DNA of 64,000 nt from Sphingomonas glacialis (GCF_014653575.1 NZ_BNAQ01000001.1:1054001-1118000); one strand, 5' to 3'; shown: positions 18,322 through 27,562, numbered from the stretch's first letter. Program-made: numbers and translations. The notes: generated by a model not told the origin, from the letters alone.

Positions 18322-19677
18322 TCACAACGTCACCGGCACGACGATTGCTGCGACCAGACCCGGCGCATTGTCGCCGAGCGCGATCCGCCCGTCGTGCAAC
18401 CGCGCGACCGCCTCGACCAGCGCCATCCCCAACCCCGCCCCCGGCAAACTGCGCGCACTGTCGAGTCGACCGAACCGACGCAGCGCTTGCGCGCGGTCTG
18501 CCTCGGCGATGCCGGGTCCGCGATCCTCGACCTGGAAGCGCGCCTCGCCCCCCGCGATCGCCAGCCGCAAGGTGATCGCCCCGCCCGCTCCGGCGTGGCG
18601 CAGCGCATTGTCGATCAGATTGGCGAGCGCTTGCGTCATCAATTCGCGGTGCAGCACGATGCGTGGCGCGCCGGATTCGATCACCGCCTCGAAGCGCATC
18701 CCTGCATCCTCGACGACTGGCGCGTACAATTCGGCGATTTCTTCCATCAACGCGGCGGGATCGATCGGCGCGAGCCGGTCGCGCGGCACCGATTCGGCCC
18801 GCGTAATCTCGATCATCGTCGACAGCATCCGCATCACGAGGTCGGTCTCGATCAACAGCCCGCCCATCGCCGCCTCGCGCTGCGCCGGGTCGGCCTGCAA
18901 CACCGCCGCCTCGGCCTTTGCGCGCAGCCGCGCGAGCGGCGAGCGGAGATCGTGCGCGAGCCCGTCGGTGACGATCCGCAATTCGGTCATCAGCCGTTCG
19001 GTCTTGTCGAGCATCGCGTTGAGCCGCAGCGCGAGCCGGTCGAACGCGTCCCCGCCACTCGCCGCATTGGGAACGCGGCGCGACAGATCGCCCTCGGCGA
19101 CGCCCTCGATCACGTCGGTGACGCGGTTGAGCCGCTGCCCGACATAGCGCGTGACGACGAGACCGCCCCCGACGCCCAGCGCGAGCGACAGCAGCGTCGC
19201 GGCGGCCAGCGCGCGTTCGATGCCGCGCTGTTCGGCCTCCCAATCGTCGAGCAGATGCCCGCTGACCAGCCGATTGGGCCCGATCTGGCGCACGGCGTAA
19301 CCGGCCTCGCGTTCGGACCACGGCATCGAATCGCCGACTTGCCCAATATGGAAACCGATCGAAGGTGCCCGCCCGACATGCCCGATCGCGGGGCCGACCT
19401 GCGCCAGCCGACGACCGTCGGCGGCGACCACCATCACGATCCTGGTCGGATCGCTCGGCGCCTGCGCATCCTCGATCGCGCGCACGAGCGCCGGCAGGCC
19501 GCCCGTGCGATAGACCGCGACCAGCGCATCCGATTCCTCGATCGTATCGCGCCGCACCGCGTCGATCGCGTCGTCATGGACGAGCTTCCACACGAACCCG
19601 ACGAGCACGAGGTTCGAGATCAGCGCCAGCCCGATCGCGAGCAGCGCGATCCGCGCGGTGACCGAAAGCCGGATCAA
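18322..19677 (-). CDS. Sensor histidine kinase (QseC/EnvZ-like)
   Basis: A 451-residue inner-membrane kinase. It has a membrane segment near 10-30, a periplasmic sensor of about 120 residues, a second segment near 155-178, a HAMP domain, a HisKA domain with the phosphorylated His242 (GLAHDLRSPLARL), and an ATPase domain with N box LANLIDNALRHA, G1 VEDRGPGI and G2 GAGLGMALVEA. The start appears to be TTG at 19677, overlapping the regulator's stop (TTGA), which points to translational coupling. The sensor domain gives no clue to the signal. It sits between adk and rpsM within the ribosomal cluster. Confidence 0.93.
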   Translation of the reverse strand: MIRLSVTARIALLAIGLALISNLVLVGFVWKLVHDDAIDAVRRDTIEESDALVAVYRTGGLPALVRAIEDAQAPSDPTRIVMVVAADGRRLAQVGPAIGHVGRAPSIGFHIGQVGDSMPWSEREAGYAVRQIGPNRLVSGHLLDDWEAEQRGIERALAAATLLSLALGVGGGLVVTRYVGQRLNRVTDVIEGVAEGDLSRRVPNAASGGDAFDRLALRLNAMLDKTERLMTELRIVTDGLAHDLRSPLARLRAKAEAAVLQADPAQREAAMGGLLIETDLVMRMLSTMIEITRAESVPRDRLAPIDPAALMEEIAELYAPVVEDAGMRFEAVIESGAPRIVLHRELMTQALANLIDNALRHAGAGGAITLRLAIAGGEARFQVEDRGPGIAEADRAQALRRFGRLDSARSLPGAGLGMALVEAVARLHDGRIALGDNAPGLVAAIVVPVTL

Positions 19678-20366
19678 GGCTCGGTCGACAACCGATACCC
19701 CGCGCCGCGCACGGTATGCAGGATCGGCGCGCTAAAGCCTTCCTCGAGCTTGCGCCGCAACCGCCCGATATGGACGTCGACGACGTTCGATCCCGGGTCG
19801 AAATGATAGTTCCAGATCTTCTCGAGCATCATCGTGCGCGTCACCACCTGCCCGGCGTGGCGCGCGAGATATTCGAGCAAGTTGAACTCGCGCGCGCCAA
19901 GCGCAATCGTTCGCCCCTGCCGGACGACGCTGCGCGCGAGCAAGTCGATCTCGAGGTCCCCAACCGACAGCTTGGTCGGCTGCCCCTCGGCGCCGCCGCG
20001 GTCGACACGCCGGAAGATCGCGTCGATCCGCGCGGTCAGCTCGGCGAACGAGAAGGGTTTGACGAGATAATCGTCGGCGCCGGCGTTCAGCCCATCGATA
20101 CGGTCATCGACGGTGCCGAGCGCAGAGAGGATCAAGGCGGGGGTCGCGACGCCTGCGGCGCGGATCGCGCCGAGCATCGCCAGCCCGTTGAGGCCGGGCA
20201 GCATGCGATCCGCCACGATCAGGTCGAAAATGCCTTCGCTCGCCAAGAACAGCCCGTCGCGACCATCGCCGCAGGTCTGCACGACATAGCCCGCCTCCCC
20301 CAACCCCTTGGCGAGATAGGCGGCGGTCGAGGCATCGTCTTCGACGATCAGGATTTTACGCGACAT
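19674..20366 (-). CDS. OmpR-family response regulator
   Basis: A 230-residue DNA-binding regulator. The receiver domain has the acidic pair ED near residues 9-10, phosphoacceptor Asp53 (LIVADRMLPGLNG) and Lys103 (DDYLVKPF). The C-terminal winged helix includes VVTRTMMLEKIWNYHFDPGS and HIGRLRRKLEEG. It starts at 20366 (MSRKILIVEDD); an upstream ATG would add non-homologous sequence. It is the partner of the overlapping histidine kinase. The 234-base spacer before adk holds a hairpin and a 14-bp palindrome that may be a control site. Confidence 0.95.
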   Translation of the reverse strand: MSRKILIVEDDASTAAYLAKGLGEAGYVVQTCGDGRDGLFLASEGIFDLIVADRMLPGLNGLAMLGAIRAAGVATPALILSALGTVDDRIDGLNAGADDYLVKPFSFAELTARIDAIFRRVDRGGAEGQPTKLSVGDLEIDLLARSVVRQGRTIALGAREFNLLEYLARHAGQVVTRTMMLEKIWNYHFDPGSNVVDVHIGRLRRKLEEGFSAPILHTVRGAGYRLSTEP

Positions 20367-20409
20367 AGGTGGCATTCCGGGCGGTTTCCTCGTGCCTAGA
20401 ATGAAATGA

Positions 20410-20439
20410 GGCTGGCGGAAAGCAAGCCTTCCGCCAGCC
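20410..20439 (-). terminator. Stem-loop after adk (candidate terminator)
   Basis: A perfect 11-bp stem GGCTGGCGGAA/TTCCGCCAGCC with an eight-base loop, followed on the minus strand by TCATTTCATTCTAG. It lies about 160 bases after the adk stop and just before the response regulator, so it may separate the spc operon from the two-component genes. The T content is modest. Confidence 0.5.
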
Positions 20440-20444
20440 AACGA

Positions 20445-20458
20445 CACTCCCGGGAGTG
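20445..20458. promoter_or_regulatory. Perfect 14-bp palindrome CACTCCCGGGAGTG
   Basis: A self-complementary 14-mer about 80 bases upstream of the response regulator start. It could be an operator for that gene or part of a hairpin. No promoter hexamers are convincing next to it. Confidence 0.35.
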
Positions 20459-20600
20459 CGAGTGCCGATCTCGTCAAATCTTCCCGCCGCATGCACTCGG
20501 CGATGCACACCGTATGGCGCCGCGCGGCTGCCACGGCGGTGACGGCGAGGTGACGAAATCGTCATTTGGAATGAATCGGGGACCGAAGCGGTCGCCGCGG

Positions 20601-21251
20601 TCAGGCGGCGTCGAGGATCGCTTCGATCGCGTGCGTCACGGCACCGATTTCGCCCATGCCGTCGACGCGCGCGAGCAGGCCGCGTGCTTGGTAGATCGGG
20701 ATGATCGGCTCGGTCTTGGCGCGATATTCGGCCATGCGCGTGCGAACGGTGTCTTCATTGTCGTCGGGACGACGCTTGAAGTCGTGGCTGCCGCAGACGT
20801 CGCAAGTCTCGGCGACCTTGGGCTGCTTGAAATGGTCGTGATAACCCGCACCGCACACCGCGCAGGTGTACCGGCCGACGATCCGCGCGACCAGCTTGTC
20901 CTCGTTGACCTCGAGCTCGATCACCTTGTCGAGCGAGCGGCCGCGGCCTTCGAGGATCGTATCGAGCTGTTCGGCCTGCGCCGCGGTCCGCGGATAGCCG
21001 TCGAAGATCACGCCCTGCGCGGGATCGAGCGACGCAAGCTTCTCATCGATGATACCCGAGACGATCGCGTCGGAGACGAGCTCGCCCGCTTCCATCACGG
21101 CCTTTGCCTGCAAGCCCACCGGGCTGCCCGACTTGACCGCCGCACGCAGCATGTCACCGGTCGAGAGCTGGATCATCCCGCGCGTCGCCTCGAGATGGCT
21201 CGCCTGGGTGCCCTTGCCCGCGCCCGGAGGCCCCAACAGAATGATATCCAC
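20601..21251 (-). CDS. adk: Adenylate kinase with a four-cysteine (zinc) LID
   Basis: A 216-residue enzyme that equilibrates ATP, AMP and ADP. It has the P-loop GPPGAGKGTQ at residues 7-16, the AMP-binding STGDMLR, GYPRT and the LID domain. The LID contains two Cys pairs (CAVC and CDVC) as in structural-zinc forms, not the His/Ser/Asp/Thr network of Escherichia coli. The start is GTG at 21251 with AGAGGGG upstream. It follows secY as in many bacteria. Confidence 0.96.
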   Translation of the reverse strand: MDIILLGPPGAGKGTQASHLEATRGMIQLSTGDMLRAAVKSGSPVGLQAKAVMEAGELVSDAIVSGIIDEKLASLDPAQGVIFDGYPRTAAQAEQLDTILEGRGRSLDKVIELEVNEDKLVARIVGRYTCAVCGAGYHDHFKQPKVAETCDVCGSHDFKRRPDDNEDTVRTRMAEYRAKTEPIIPIYQARGLLARVDGMGEIGAVTHAIEAILDAA

Positions 21252-21293
21252 GCTACAATCCCCTCTTCGACCCGCTCTTCGGCGGCGTCGCGC

Positions 21294-22646
21294 TCAGCGC
21301 AGACGCCCGCCCTTCAGCTTCGCCTTCTTGATCAGATCGCCATATTGATGCGCAAGCAAATGGCTCTGGATCTGCGTCACCGTATCCATCGTTACGTTGA
21401 CCACGATCAGGAGGCTAGTGCCACCCAGGTAGAACGGGATCGCCAGCGCCGACACGAGATATTCGGGCAACAGGCAGATGATCGCGAGATAGCCGGCCCC
21501 GATCACGGTGATCCGCGTCAGCACATAGTCGAAATAATTCTCGGTGTTCTTGCCGGGACGGATACCGGGGATGAACCCGCCATGCCGCTTGAGATTGTCG
21601 GCGGTCTCTTCCGGATTGAACACCACGGCGGTGTAGAAGAACGAGAAGAACACGATGCCGGCGCCGTAGAGCAGCATGTAGACCAGGCTGCCGTGCTGGA
21701 GATACTGGTTGAGCGTGATGACCAGGTCACCGTACCAGGTTTCCTTGGCGCCGGCGGTCTGCTTGCCCGCGAGCTGCATCACCGTCAGCGGCATCAGCAG
21801 CAGCGACGAGGCGAAGATCGGCGGGATCACGCCCGCGGTGTTGATCTTGAGCGGCAGATGGCTGCGGTCCGACTGCATCCCGCGCTGCGTCTGGCGCTTG
21901 GGATACTGGATCAGGATGCGGCGCTGTGCGCGCTCCATGAAGCAGATGAACAGGATCAGGCCCGCAACCGCGACTGCGATCGCGATGATCGTGAAGCCGT
22001 TGAGGTTACCGGCGCGGCCGCCCTGGGCGAGATTGTAGAGCGTCGTCGGCAGGTTGGCGACGATGCCCGCCATGATGATCAGCGACATCCCGTTGCCGAT
22101 CCCGCGCGCGGTAATCTGCTCGCCGATCCACATCAGGAACATCGTGCCGCCGACGAGGCTGACGATCGAGCCGACGATGAACATCGGGCCCGGATCGACC
22201 ACCACGCCCTGGCTCTGGAAGCCGAGCGTAAGGAAATACCCCTGGATGATCGTCAGCGCGACGGTGCCGTAGCGGGTGTACTGGTTGAGCTTCTTGCGCC
22301 CGCTCTCGCCTTCCTTCTTGATCGCGGCAAGCGTCGGCGACAGCGAGGTCGCGAGCTGCACCACGATCGAAGCGGTGATGTAGGGGGTGACGCCCAAAGC
22401 GATCAGGCTGGCGCGCTTGAGCGAGCCGCCCGAGAAGGCGTTGAAGAAATCGAGCACGCCGCCGCTGGTGCGATTCGCGAGCTCGGTCAACGCGGTCGGG
22501 TCGATCCCCGGCAGCGGCACGTAGCTTAGCAGGCGGAACACGATCAGCGCGCCGATGGTGAACCACAGCCGCTTCTTGAGGTCGGTCGCCTGTGCGAATT
22601 TCGACAGGCTGATGCTGGAAGCCATCTGGTCGGCTGCGGATGCCAT
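21294..22646 (-). CDS. secY: Preprotein translocase subunit SecY
   Basis: A 450-residue channel subunit of the Sec translocase with ten membrane segments. Characteristic parts are the plug region TSGGVLDFFNAFSGG, LGVTPYITASIVVQL in segment 2, and the cytoplasmic loop between segments 8 and 9 with NLKRHGGFIPGIRPG. It starts at the ATG at 22646 and is followed closely by adk. The 269-base spacer to rplO upstream holds an imperfect inverted repeat. Confidence 0.98.
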   Translation of the reverse strand: MASAADQMASSISLSKFAQATDLKKRLWFTIGALIVFRLLSYVPLPGIDPTALTELANRTSGGVLDFFNAFSGGSLKRASLIALGVTPYITASIVVQLATSLSPTLAAIKKEGESGRKKLNQYTRYGTVALTIIQGYFLTLGFQSQGVVVDPGPMFIVGSIVSLVGGTMFLMWIGEQITARGIGNGMSLIIMAGIVANLPTTLYNLAQGGRAGNLNGFTIIAIAVAVAGLILFICFMERAQRRILIQYPKRQTQRGMQSDRSHLPLKINTAGVIPPIFASSLLLMPLTVMQLAGKQTAGAKETWYGDLVITLNQYLQHGSLVYMLLYGAGIVFFSFFYTAVVFNPEETADNLKRHGGFIPGIRPGKNTENYFDYVLTRITVIGAGYLAIICLLPEYLVSALAIPFYLGGTSLLIVVNVTMDTVTQIQSHLLAHQYGDLIKKAKLKGGRLR

Positions 22647-22788
22647 GCTGCGTATCGTCCCGGTAACTCAGGTGTCAGGAAACAAAAAACGGCGGAAAGC
22701 GTTACCGCCCCCCGCCGCTCATATAGGGGCCCGTACGGGCTTGTCTAACCTTGCGGTTATATTTCCCGTTGCCGGCGGCCCTCCCCGC

Positions 22789-22877
22789 CCGTCACCCCCG
22801 CGAAAGCTGGGGCCCCGCCTCTTCTTCTAACGTCGCCAGAAGGAGAAGCGGGATTCCCGCTTTCGCGGGAATGACGG
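22789..22877. repeat. Imperfect inverted repeat between rplO and secY
   Basis: The left arm (22789-22825) starts CCGTCACCCCCGCGAAAGCT and the right arm (22845-22877) ends TTCGCGGGAATGACGG; their complements match with several changes. Repeats with a GTCA(T/C)CCCCGCGAAAGC core are common between sphingomonad genes. Nothing else is recognised in 22647-22915. Confidence 0.7.
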
Positions 22878-22915
22878 AGGTCGGTGTCAGCCTGGGAAAT
22901 TCAGGCCCGAAACGT

Positions 22916-23458
22916 TCAGGCCTTGAACGATTCCTTGTGCGCCTTGCGCTCGCGATACTTGACGCCCTTCTTGGCGGCAGCCTTTTCAGCTGCGGGCACG
23001 ACGTGGATCACGTCGACCTTGCCGCCGAGCTTCTCGACCGCTTCGATCGCGCCCTTCGACGCGCCGGCAACGGTGAAGCTGAGCACAGCCGTCATCTCGC
23101 CCTTGGCGAGCAGACGGACGCCGTCCTTGCCGCCACGCGCCAGGCCAACGGCCTTGAGCGCGTCATGGTCGAGCGTCGCGCCGGCTTCGATCTTGCCTGC
23201 GTCGACCGCAGCCTGGATCGCACCGAGGTTCACCTCGGCATAGTCCTTGGCGAAGATGTTGTTGAAGCCGCGCTTCGGCAGACGCATGTGGAGAGGCATC
23301 TGGCCGCCCTCGAAGCCTGCGATCGAGACGCCTTCACGGCTCTTCTGGCCCTTCTGGCCACGACCGGCAGTCTTGCCCTTGCCCGAACCGATACCACGGC
23401 CGACACGCATCTTGGATTTACGCGCGCCCTGATTGTCGCGGATTTCATTGAGTTTCAT
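22916..23458 (-). CDS. rplO: 50S ribosomal protein L15
   Basis: A 180-residue large-subunit protein, longer than the usual 145. The N-terminus [41 protein letters not shown] glycine/basic segment and the [15 protein letters not shown] motif are diagnostic. The extra length is a C-terminal tail rich in Lys and Ala after [10 protein letters not shown]. It lies between rpmD and secY. Confidence 0.97.
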   Translation of the reverse strand: MKLNEIRDNQGARKSKMRVGRGIGSGKGKTAGRGQKGQKSREGVSIAGFEGGQMPLHMRLPKRGFNNIFAKDYAEVNLGAIQAAVDAGKIEAGATLDHDALKAVGLARGGKDGVRLLAKGEMTAVLSFTVAGASKGAIEAVEKLGGKVDVIHVVPAAEKAAAKKGVKYRERKAHKESFKA

Positions 23459-23556
23459 GAGTGCACTCGCTTTCGCTTTTGTCGCGCTGATAAAATGGAG
23501 AAGGGGGCCGTTAGCCCCCTGCCCCGCGTTTGTCTATATCCGACTGTCCCCAGTAT

Positions 23557-23709
23557 CCTCTCCCGCATGCGGGAGAGGCAACGGAGACTTGGTCCACCTA
23601 CTTCAGGCGGGCCTAGTCGTAGTCGGTGAGGGCCTTCTTTTTCTGCCCGCTCGGAACAGAAGAAGTAGGAGACCCTCACCCAACCCTCTCCCGCGAAGGC
23701 GGGAGAGGG
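23557..23709. repeat. Composite palindromic repeat between rpmD and rplO
   Basis: Three nested elements lie in the spacer 23459-23726. First is a perfect 22-bp palindrome with arms CCTCTCCCGCA/TGCGGGAGAGG (23557-23578). Second is an interrupted inverted repeat GGTGAGGG...CCCTCACC (about 23627-23682) with TTCTG/CAGAA inside. Third is an 11-bp hairpin CCCTCTCCCGC/GCGGGAGAGGG (23684-23709). The last two match the repeat in the rpoA-rplQ spacer. No gene is seen in this 268-base spacer. Confidence 0.8.
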
Positions 23710-23726
23710 CTAGTTCAGATCGAGGC

Positions 23727-23903
23727 TTACGCCTCGATCTTCACCATGTGCGCGACCTTGCGGATCATGCCCCGGACTTCGGGGGTATCCTCGAGCTCAC
23801 GCGTCTTGTGCATCTTGTTGAGGCCGAGGCCGATCAGCGTTGCGCGCTGGTCGGCTTCGCGGCGGATCGGCGAACCGGTCTGCGTGATCTTGATGGTTGC
23901 CAT
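23727..23903 (-). CDS. rpmD: 50S ribosomal protein L30
   Basis: A 58-residue large-subunit protein. The translation begins [15 protein letters not shown], contains [21 protein letters not shown] and ends VAHMVKIEA, all typical of bacterial L30. It starts five bases after the rpsE stop codon and is followed by a repeat-filled spacer before rplO. Confidence 0.96.
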   Translation of the reverse strand: MATIKITQTGSPIRREADQRATLIGLGLNKMHKTRELEDTPEVRGMIRKVAHMVKIEA

Positions 23904-23908
23904 GTCGC

Positions 23909-24655
23909 TTACTCCACAACCGCGGCCGCATCGGCCTCGGCAGTCTCGGATCCACCACGGCCCAGCAGGTCGGCAATCTTCTTGCCGCGACGCTGTGCAA
24001 CCGACTTCGGCGAAACCTGCGAGGTCAGCGCCTCGAAGGTTGCCCGGATCATGTTGTAGGGGTTCGACGTGCCGACCGACTTGGTCACGACGTCGGCGAC
24101 GCCGAGCGATTCGAACACGGCGCGCATCGGACCACCAGCGATGATGCCAGTACCGGCAGGTGCCGAGCGCAGCGTCACGAGACCGGCACCGAAGTGACCG
24201 TTGCCGTCATGATGCAGCGTGCGGCCTTCCTTGAGCGGAACGCGGACCATTGCCTTCTTGGCAGCAGCCGTCGCCTTCGAGATGGCTTCCGGCACTTCGC
24301 GCGCCTTGCCATGACCGAAGCCGACCCGGCCCTTGCCGTCGCCGACGACGACGAGTGCTGCAAAGCCGAAGCGCTTGCCGCCCTTGACCGTCTTCGAGAC
24401 GCGGTTGATGTGAACAAGCTTCTCGATCAGCTCTTCGCCGCCATCGTCGGCGCCAGGGCCGCCACGACCGCGATTGTCGCGACCGCCACGGTTGTCACGG
24501 CCGCCACGGTTCGCACCGCCGCCAGGACCACGACCGCCGCCAGGGCCGCCACGGTTGCCACCAGGACCACCGCGACCACGGGGCGCTTCCTGCTGCGGAA
24601 CCGGTGCGCCGTCGGGCGACGCTGCGATTTCGTTTGGAATGTTGTCGTCAGCCAT
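23909..24655 (-). CDS. rpsE: 30S ribosomal protein S5 with Gly/Arg-rich N-terminal extension
   Basis: A 248-residue protein against a usual length near 166. Residues 75-248 are ordinary S5: [32 protein letters not shown] and [15 protein letters not shown] are all present. Residues 1 to about 72 are an added acidic start ([16 protein letters not shown]) followed by an RGG-type tract with repeats of [18 protein letters not shown] and GGRDNRGG. The ATG at 24655 lies three bases from the rplR stop, so the extension is in place within the operon and codon usage does not change across it. Confidence 0.96.
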   Translation of the reverse strand: MADDNIPNEIAASPDGAPVPQQEAPRGRGGPGGNRGGPGGGRGPGGGANRGGRDNRGGRDNRGRGGPGADDGGEELIEKLVHINRVSKTVKGGKRFGFAALVVVGDGKGRVGFGHGKAREVPEAISKATAAAKKAMVRVPLKEGRTLHHDGNGHFGAGLVTLRSAPAGTGIIAGGPMRAVFESLGVADVVTKSVGTSNPYNMIRATFEALTSQVSPKSVAQRRGKKIADLLGRGGSETAEADAAAVVE

Positions 24656-24657
24656 AA

Positions 24658-25017
24658 TTAGAACTCCAATCCGGCTTCACGCGCGGCAGTCGCCAGCGCC
24701 TTGACCCGGCCGTGGAACAGGAAGCCACCGCGGTCGAACACGACCTGCGTCACGCCAGCAGCCTTGCAGGCTTCGGCGATGCGCGTGCCGACACCGGTCG
24801 CTGCGTCGAGGTTGGCGCCGGACGTGTCGCGCACGTCCTTTTCCAGCGTCGAAGCGGCAGCGATCGTCACGCCCTTGGCGTCGTCGATGATCTGCGCATA
24901 GATGTGGCGGCCCGAGCGGTGGATCGACAGCCGCGGACGGCCCGAACCCCGTGCACGAAGCGCGGTGCGGTTGCGGCGGCGCCGCTTCTCGAAGAGAGAC
25001 ATACCCTTGGTCGACAT
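24658..25017 (-). CDS. rplR: 50S ribosomal protein L18
   Basis: A 119-residue protein that binds 5S rRNA. Diagnostic parts are [28 protein letters not shown] N-terminal basic sequence, [12 protein letters not shown] and the C-terminal [23 protein letters not shown]. The ATG at 25017 shares one base with the rplF stop codon (TAATG), which fixes the start. Confidence 0.97.
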   Translation of the reverse strand: MSTKGMSLFEKRRRRNRTALRARGSGRPRLSIHRSGRHIYAQIIDDAKGVTIAAASTLEKDVRDTSGANLDAATGVGTRIAEACKAAGVTQVVFDRGGFLFHGRVKALATAAREAGLEF

Positions 25018-25550
25018 TACTTCTTCTTCCCTTCCTTGCGGAAGATGAACTCGCCGTCGTACTTGATGCCCTTGCCCTTGTAAGGCTCGGGCTTGCGCCA
25101 ACGACGGATTTCAGCTGCCAGCTGGCCGACCTTCTGCTTGTCCGAACCCGAGATCTCGATCGTCGTGTTGTCGGGGGTCTTGACTTCGATCCCCTCCGGC
25201 ACGTCGATGTTGACGTCGTGGCTGTAGCCGAGCTTGAGGTTCAGGTTCTTGCCCTGCGCCGCAGCACGATAGCCAACGCCGTTGATCAGCAGCTTCTTGG
25301 TGAAGCCGTCCGACACGCCGGTGATCAGGTTCTGCACGAGGGTACGCTGCATGCCCCAGAACGCGCGAGCGCGCTTGGTCTCGTTTGCGGGGTTGACCGA
25401 AACGCCACCCTCTTCGAGCACATAGCTGATCTCTTCGCGCAGCGGCATCGCGAGGGTGCCCTTCGGCCCCTTCACGGTGAGCTGCTGGCCTTCGATCGTC
25501 GCGGTCACGCCGCTGGGGATCGCGACCGGCTTTTTACCGATGCGGCTCAT
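25017..25550 (-). CDS. rplF: 50S ribosomal protein L6
   Basis: A 177-residue protein of the GTPase-associated region. It begins [15 protein letters not shown] and contains [17 protein letters not shown] and the C-terminal [16 protein letters not shown]. The start at 25550 is the conserved one and lies one base after the rpsH stop; GAGGTG at the end of rpsH is the likely ribosome-binding site. Confidence 0.98.
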   Translation of the reverse strand: MSRIGKKPVAIPSGVTATIEGQQLTVKGPKGTLAMPLREEISYVLEEGGVSVNPANETKRARAFWGMQRTLVQNLITGVSDGFTKKLLINGVGYRAAAQGKNLNLKLGYSHDVNIDVPEGIEVKTPDNTTIEISGSDKQKVGQLAAEIRRWRKPEPYKGKGIKYDGEFIFRKEGKKK

Positions 25551-25551
25551 A

Positions 25552-25947
25552 TCAGAACACCTCCGCGAGGACTTCGCCGCCGACATTCTGTTCGCGCGCT
25601 TCGGCGTCGGACAGAACGCCGCGAGGCGTCGAGACGATGGTGATGCCGAGGCCATTCATGACGCGCGGCAGTTCGGTCGAAGCCGAATAGACGCGACGGC
25701 CAGGCTTCGAAACGCGGGCAACGTGCTTGATCGCAGGCTGGCCCTCGAAATACTTCAGCTCGATGCGGATGCCGGCCGCAGGGCCCATCTGCTCTTCGCT
25801 ATAGCCACGGATGTAGCCTTCGCGCTGGAGAACGTCGAGAACGCGGGCCCGCAGCTTGGAGCCCGGCGTCAGGACGGAGTCCTTGCGCGCGCGCTGGCCG
25901 TTGCGGATGCGGGTGAGCATATCACCCAGGGGATCGGTCAATGCCAT
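25552..25947 (-). CDS. rpsH: 30S ribosomal protein S8
   Basis: A 131-residue protein that binds helix 21 of 16S rRNA; in Escherichia coli it also represses the spc operon. It begins [21 protein letters not shown] after the initial MALT and contains [21 protein letters not shown], the conserved S8 C-terminal motif. Confidence 0.98.
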   Translation of the reverse strand: MALTDPLGDMLTRIRNGQRARKDSVLTPGSKLRARVLDVLQREGYIRGYSEEQMGPAAGIRIELKYFEGQPAIKHVARVSKPGRRVYSASTELPRVMNGLGITIVSTPRGVLSDAEAREQNVGGEVLAEVF

Positions 25948-25957
25948 CTGTTGATCC

Positions 25958-26263
25958 TTACCAGCTCGACTTCGTAACGCCCGGGATCAGGCCCTTGTTG
26001 GCCAGATCGCGCAGCTGAATACGGCAGAGGCGGAACTTGCGATAATAAGCGCGCGGACGACCCGTCAGCTCGCAGCGGTTGCGGATGCGCGTCGGGTTCC
26101 CGTTGCGGGGAATCTCGGCCATCTTCAGACGGGCTTCGATCCGCTCGCCGTCGCTGAGCGAATTGTCGCCAGCGATTGCCTTGAGCGCCGCGTACTTCGG
26201 GGCGTACTTCTTGACGAGCATCTTGCGACGCTCGTTCTTGTTGACAGAACTTACCTTCGCCAT
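25958..26263 (-). CDS. rpsN: 30S ribosomal protein S14 (long, zinc-free form)
   Basis: A 101-residue S14. Its length and the lack of a CxxC-x(n)-CxxC zinc pattern mark the long form that does not need zinc. [21 protein letters not shown] and [13 protein letters not shown] ending (IPGVTKSSW) are diagnostic. It lies one base after the rplE region in transcription order, before rpsH. Confidence 0.97.
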   Translation of the reverse strand: MAKVSSVNKNERRKMLVKKYAPKYAALKAIAGDNSLSDGERIEARLKMAEIPRNGNPTRIRNRCELTGRPRAYYRKFRLCRIQLRDLANKGLIPGVTKSSW

Positions 26264-26264
26264 C

Positions 26265-26858
26265 TTATGCCGCCTTCTTTTCGGTCGCGTCTTCAGTGAC
26301 TTCCGGCGGGAACGGGAAGCCGAACAGGCGGAGCAGCTCGCGCGCTTCGTCGTCGGTCCGTGCCGTGGTCGTGACGATCACGTCCATGCCGCGAATCTTG
26401 TCGATCCGGTCGTAGCTGATTTCCGGGAACACCAGCTGCTCCTTCAGGCCGCAGGCATAGTTGCCGCGTCCGTCGAACGACTTGGGGTTGAGCCCGCGGA
26501 AATCGCGAACGCGCGGAAGCGCGATCGTGATGAAACGGTCGAGGAACTCGTACATGCGCTCACGACGAAGGGTAACCTTCACGCCGATCGGCATGCCTTC
26601 GCGCAGCTTGAACTGTGCGATCGACTTCTTGGCCTTGGTGACGACGGGCTTCTGGCCGGCGATCAGCTCCATTTCCTGGGCTGCCTGGTCGACCTTCTTC
26701 TTGTCCTGCGTCGCTTCGCCAACGCCCATGTTCAGGACGATCTTGTCGATGCGCGGAACTTCCATCGCGTTCTTGTAGCCGAACTTCTCGGTCATCGCAG
26801 CGACGATCTTGTCGTCGTACATGCCCTTCATCCGGGGCTTGGTTGCAGCATCAGCCAC
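26265..26858 (-). CDS. rplE: 50S ribosomal protein L5
   Basis: A 197-residue protein that binds 5S rRNA and contacts P-site t[41 protein letters not shown] and [20 protein letters not shown] identify it. The start is taken as GTG at 26858 ([11 protein letters not shown]), which overlaps the rplX stop by eight bases; an ATG at 26831 would shorten it by nine residues. About 15 residues are added at the C-terminus ([13 protein letters not shown]). Confidence 0.95.
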   Translation of the reverse strand: MADAATKPRMKGMYDDKIVAAMTEKFGYKNAMEVPRIDKIVLNMGVGEATQDKKKVDQAAQEMELIAGQKPVVTKAKKSIAQFKLREGMPIGVKVTLRRERMYEFLDRFITIALPRVRDFRGLNPKSFDGRGNYACGLKEQLVFPEISYDRIDKIRGMDVIVTTTARTDDEARELLRLFGFPFPPEVTEDATEKKAA

Positions 26859-27168
26859 TGATCTTCTCCCCGGTCTTGACCGCAACGCGGACCTTCTTGC
26901 CGTCCTGGGTCTCGAAGCGAACGCGCGTCGGCTTGCCGTCGGCGGTCACATGCGCAACCTTGGAAATGTGCATCGGTGCTTCCGAACGCTTCAGGCCACC
27001 CTCGGGGTCGCCCTGGCTCGGCTTGGTGTGGCGCACAGCGACGTTGACGCCGGCGACAACGACCTTGCCGTCCTTCGGCATGGCCATCGTGACTTCGCCG
27101 GTCTTGCCCTTGTCACGGCCCGACAGGACGATGACGCGATCGCCCTTCTTGATCTTAGCGGCGGCCAT
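26851..27168 (-). CDS. rplX: 50S ribosomal protein L24
   Basis: A 105-residue early-assembly protein. The KOW motif [20 protein letters not shown] is at the N-terminus and [19 protein letters not shown] at the C-terminus. Its stop codon overlaps the rplE start, so translation of the two is probably coupled. Confidence 0.97.
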   Translation of the reverse strand: MAAAKIKKGDRVIVLSGRDKGKTGEVTMAMPKDGKVVVAGVNVAVRHTKPSQGDPEGGLKRSEAPMHISKVAHVTADGKPTRVRFETQDGKKVRVAVKTGEKISG

Positions 27169-27169
27169 T

Positions 27170-27538
27170 TTACAGCACCTCCGGTGCGAGCGAGATGATC
27201 TTCATGTGCTTCTTGCCGCGGAGCTCGCGCACCACTGGGCCAAAGATACGCGTGCCGATTGGCTCTTCGTTCTTGTTGACCAGCACGGCTGCGTTCGAAT
27301 CGAAGCGGATCACGGTGCCATCGGCCCGGCGAATGTCCTTCGCCGTACGCACGATGACGGCACGGTGCACGTCGCCCTTCTTCACGCGGCCACGGGGGGC
27401 AGCTTCCTTGACGCTGACGACGATGATGTCGCCCACGCCTGCAACACGACGCTTGGAACCCCCAAGCACCTTGATGCACATAACCCGCTTCGCGCCGCTG
27501 TTGTCAGCGACCTCGAGATTGGATTGCATCTGGATCAT
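27170..27538 (-). CDS. rplN: 50S ribosomal protein L14
   Basis: A 122-residue large-subunit protein at bridges B5/B8. It begins [20 protein letters not shown] and ends [19 protein letters not shown], both fully typical. One base separates it from rplX. A 145-base spacer with hairpins precedes it. Confidence 0.98.
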   Translation of the reverse strand: MIQMQSNLEVADNSGAKRVMCIKVLGGSKRRVAGVGDIIVVSVKEAAPRGRVKKGDVHRAVIVRTAKDIRRADGTVIRFDSNAAVLVNKNEEPIGTRIFGPVVRELRGKKHMKIISLAPEVL

Positions 27539-27562
27539 TGGATCCGCTTCCTTCTCATTCCA

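Noticed and set aside
22789..23709. Inverted repeats considered as a CRISPR array
   Set aside because: There is no set of identical direct repeats with unique spacers, and no cas genes are in the window.
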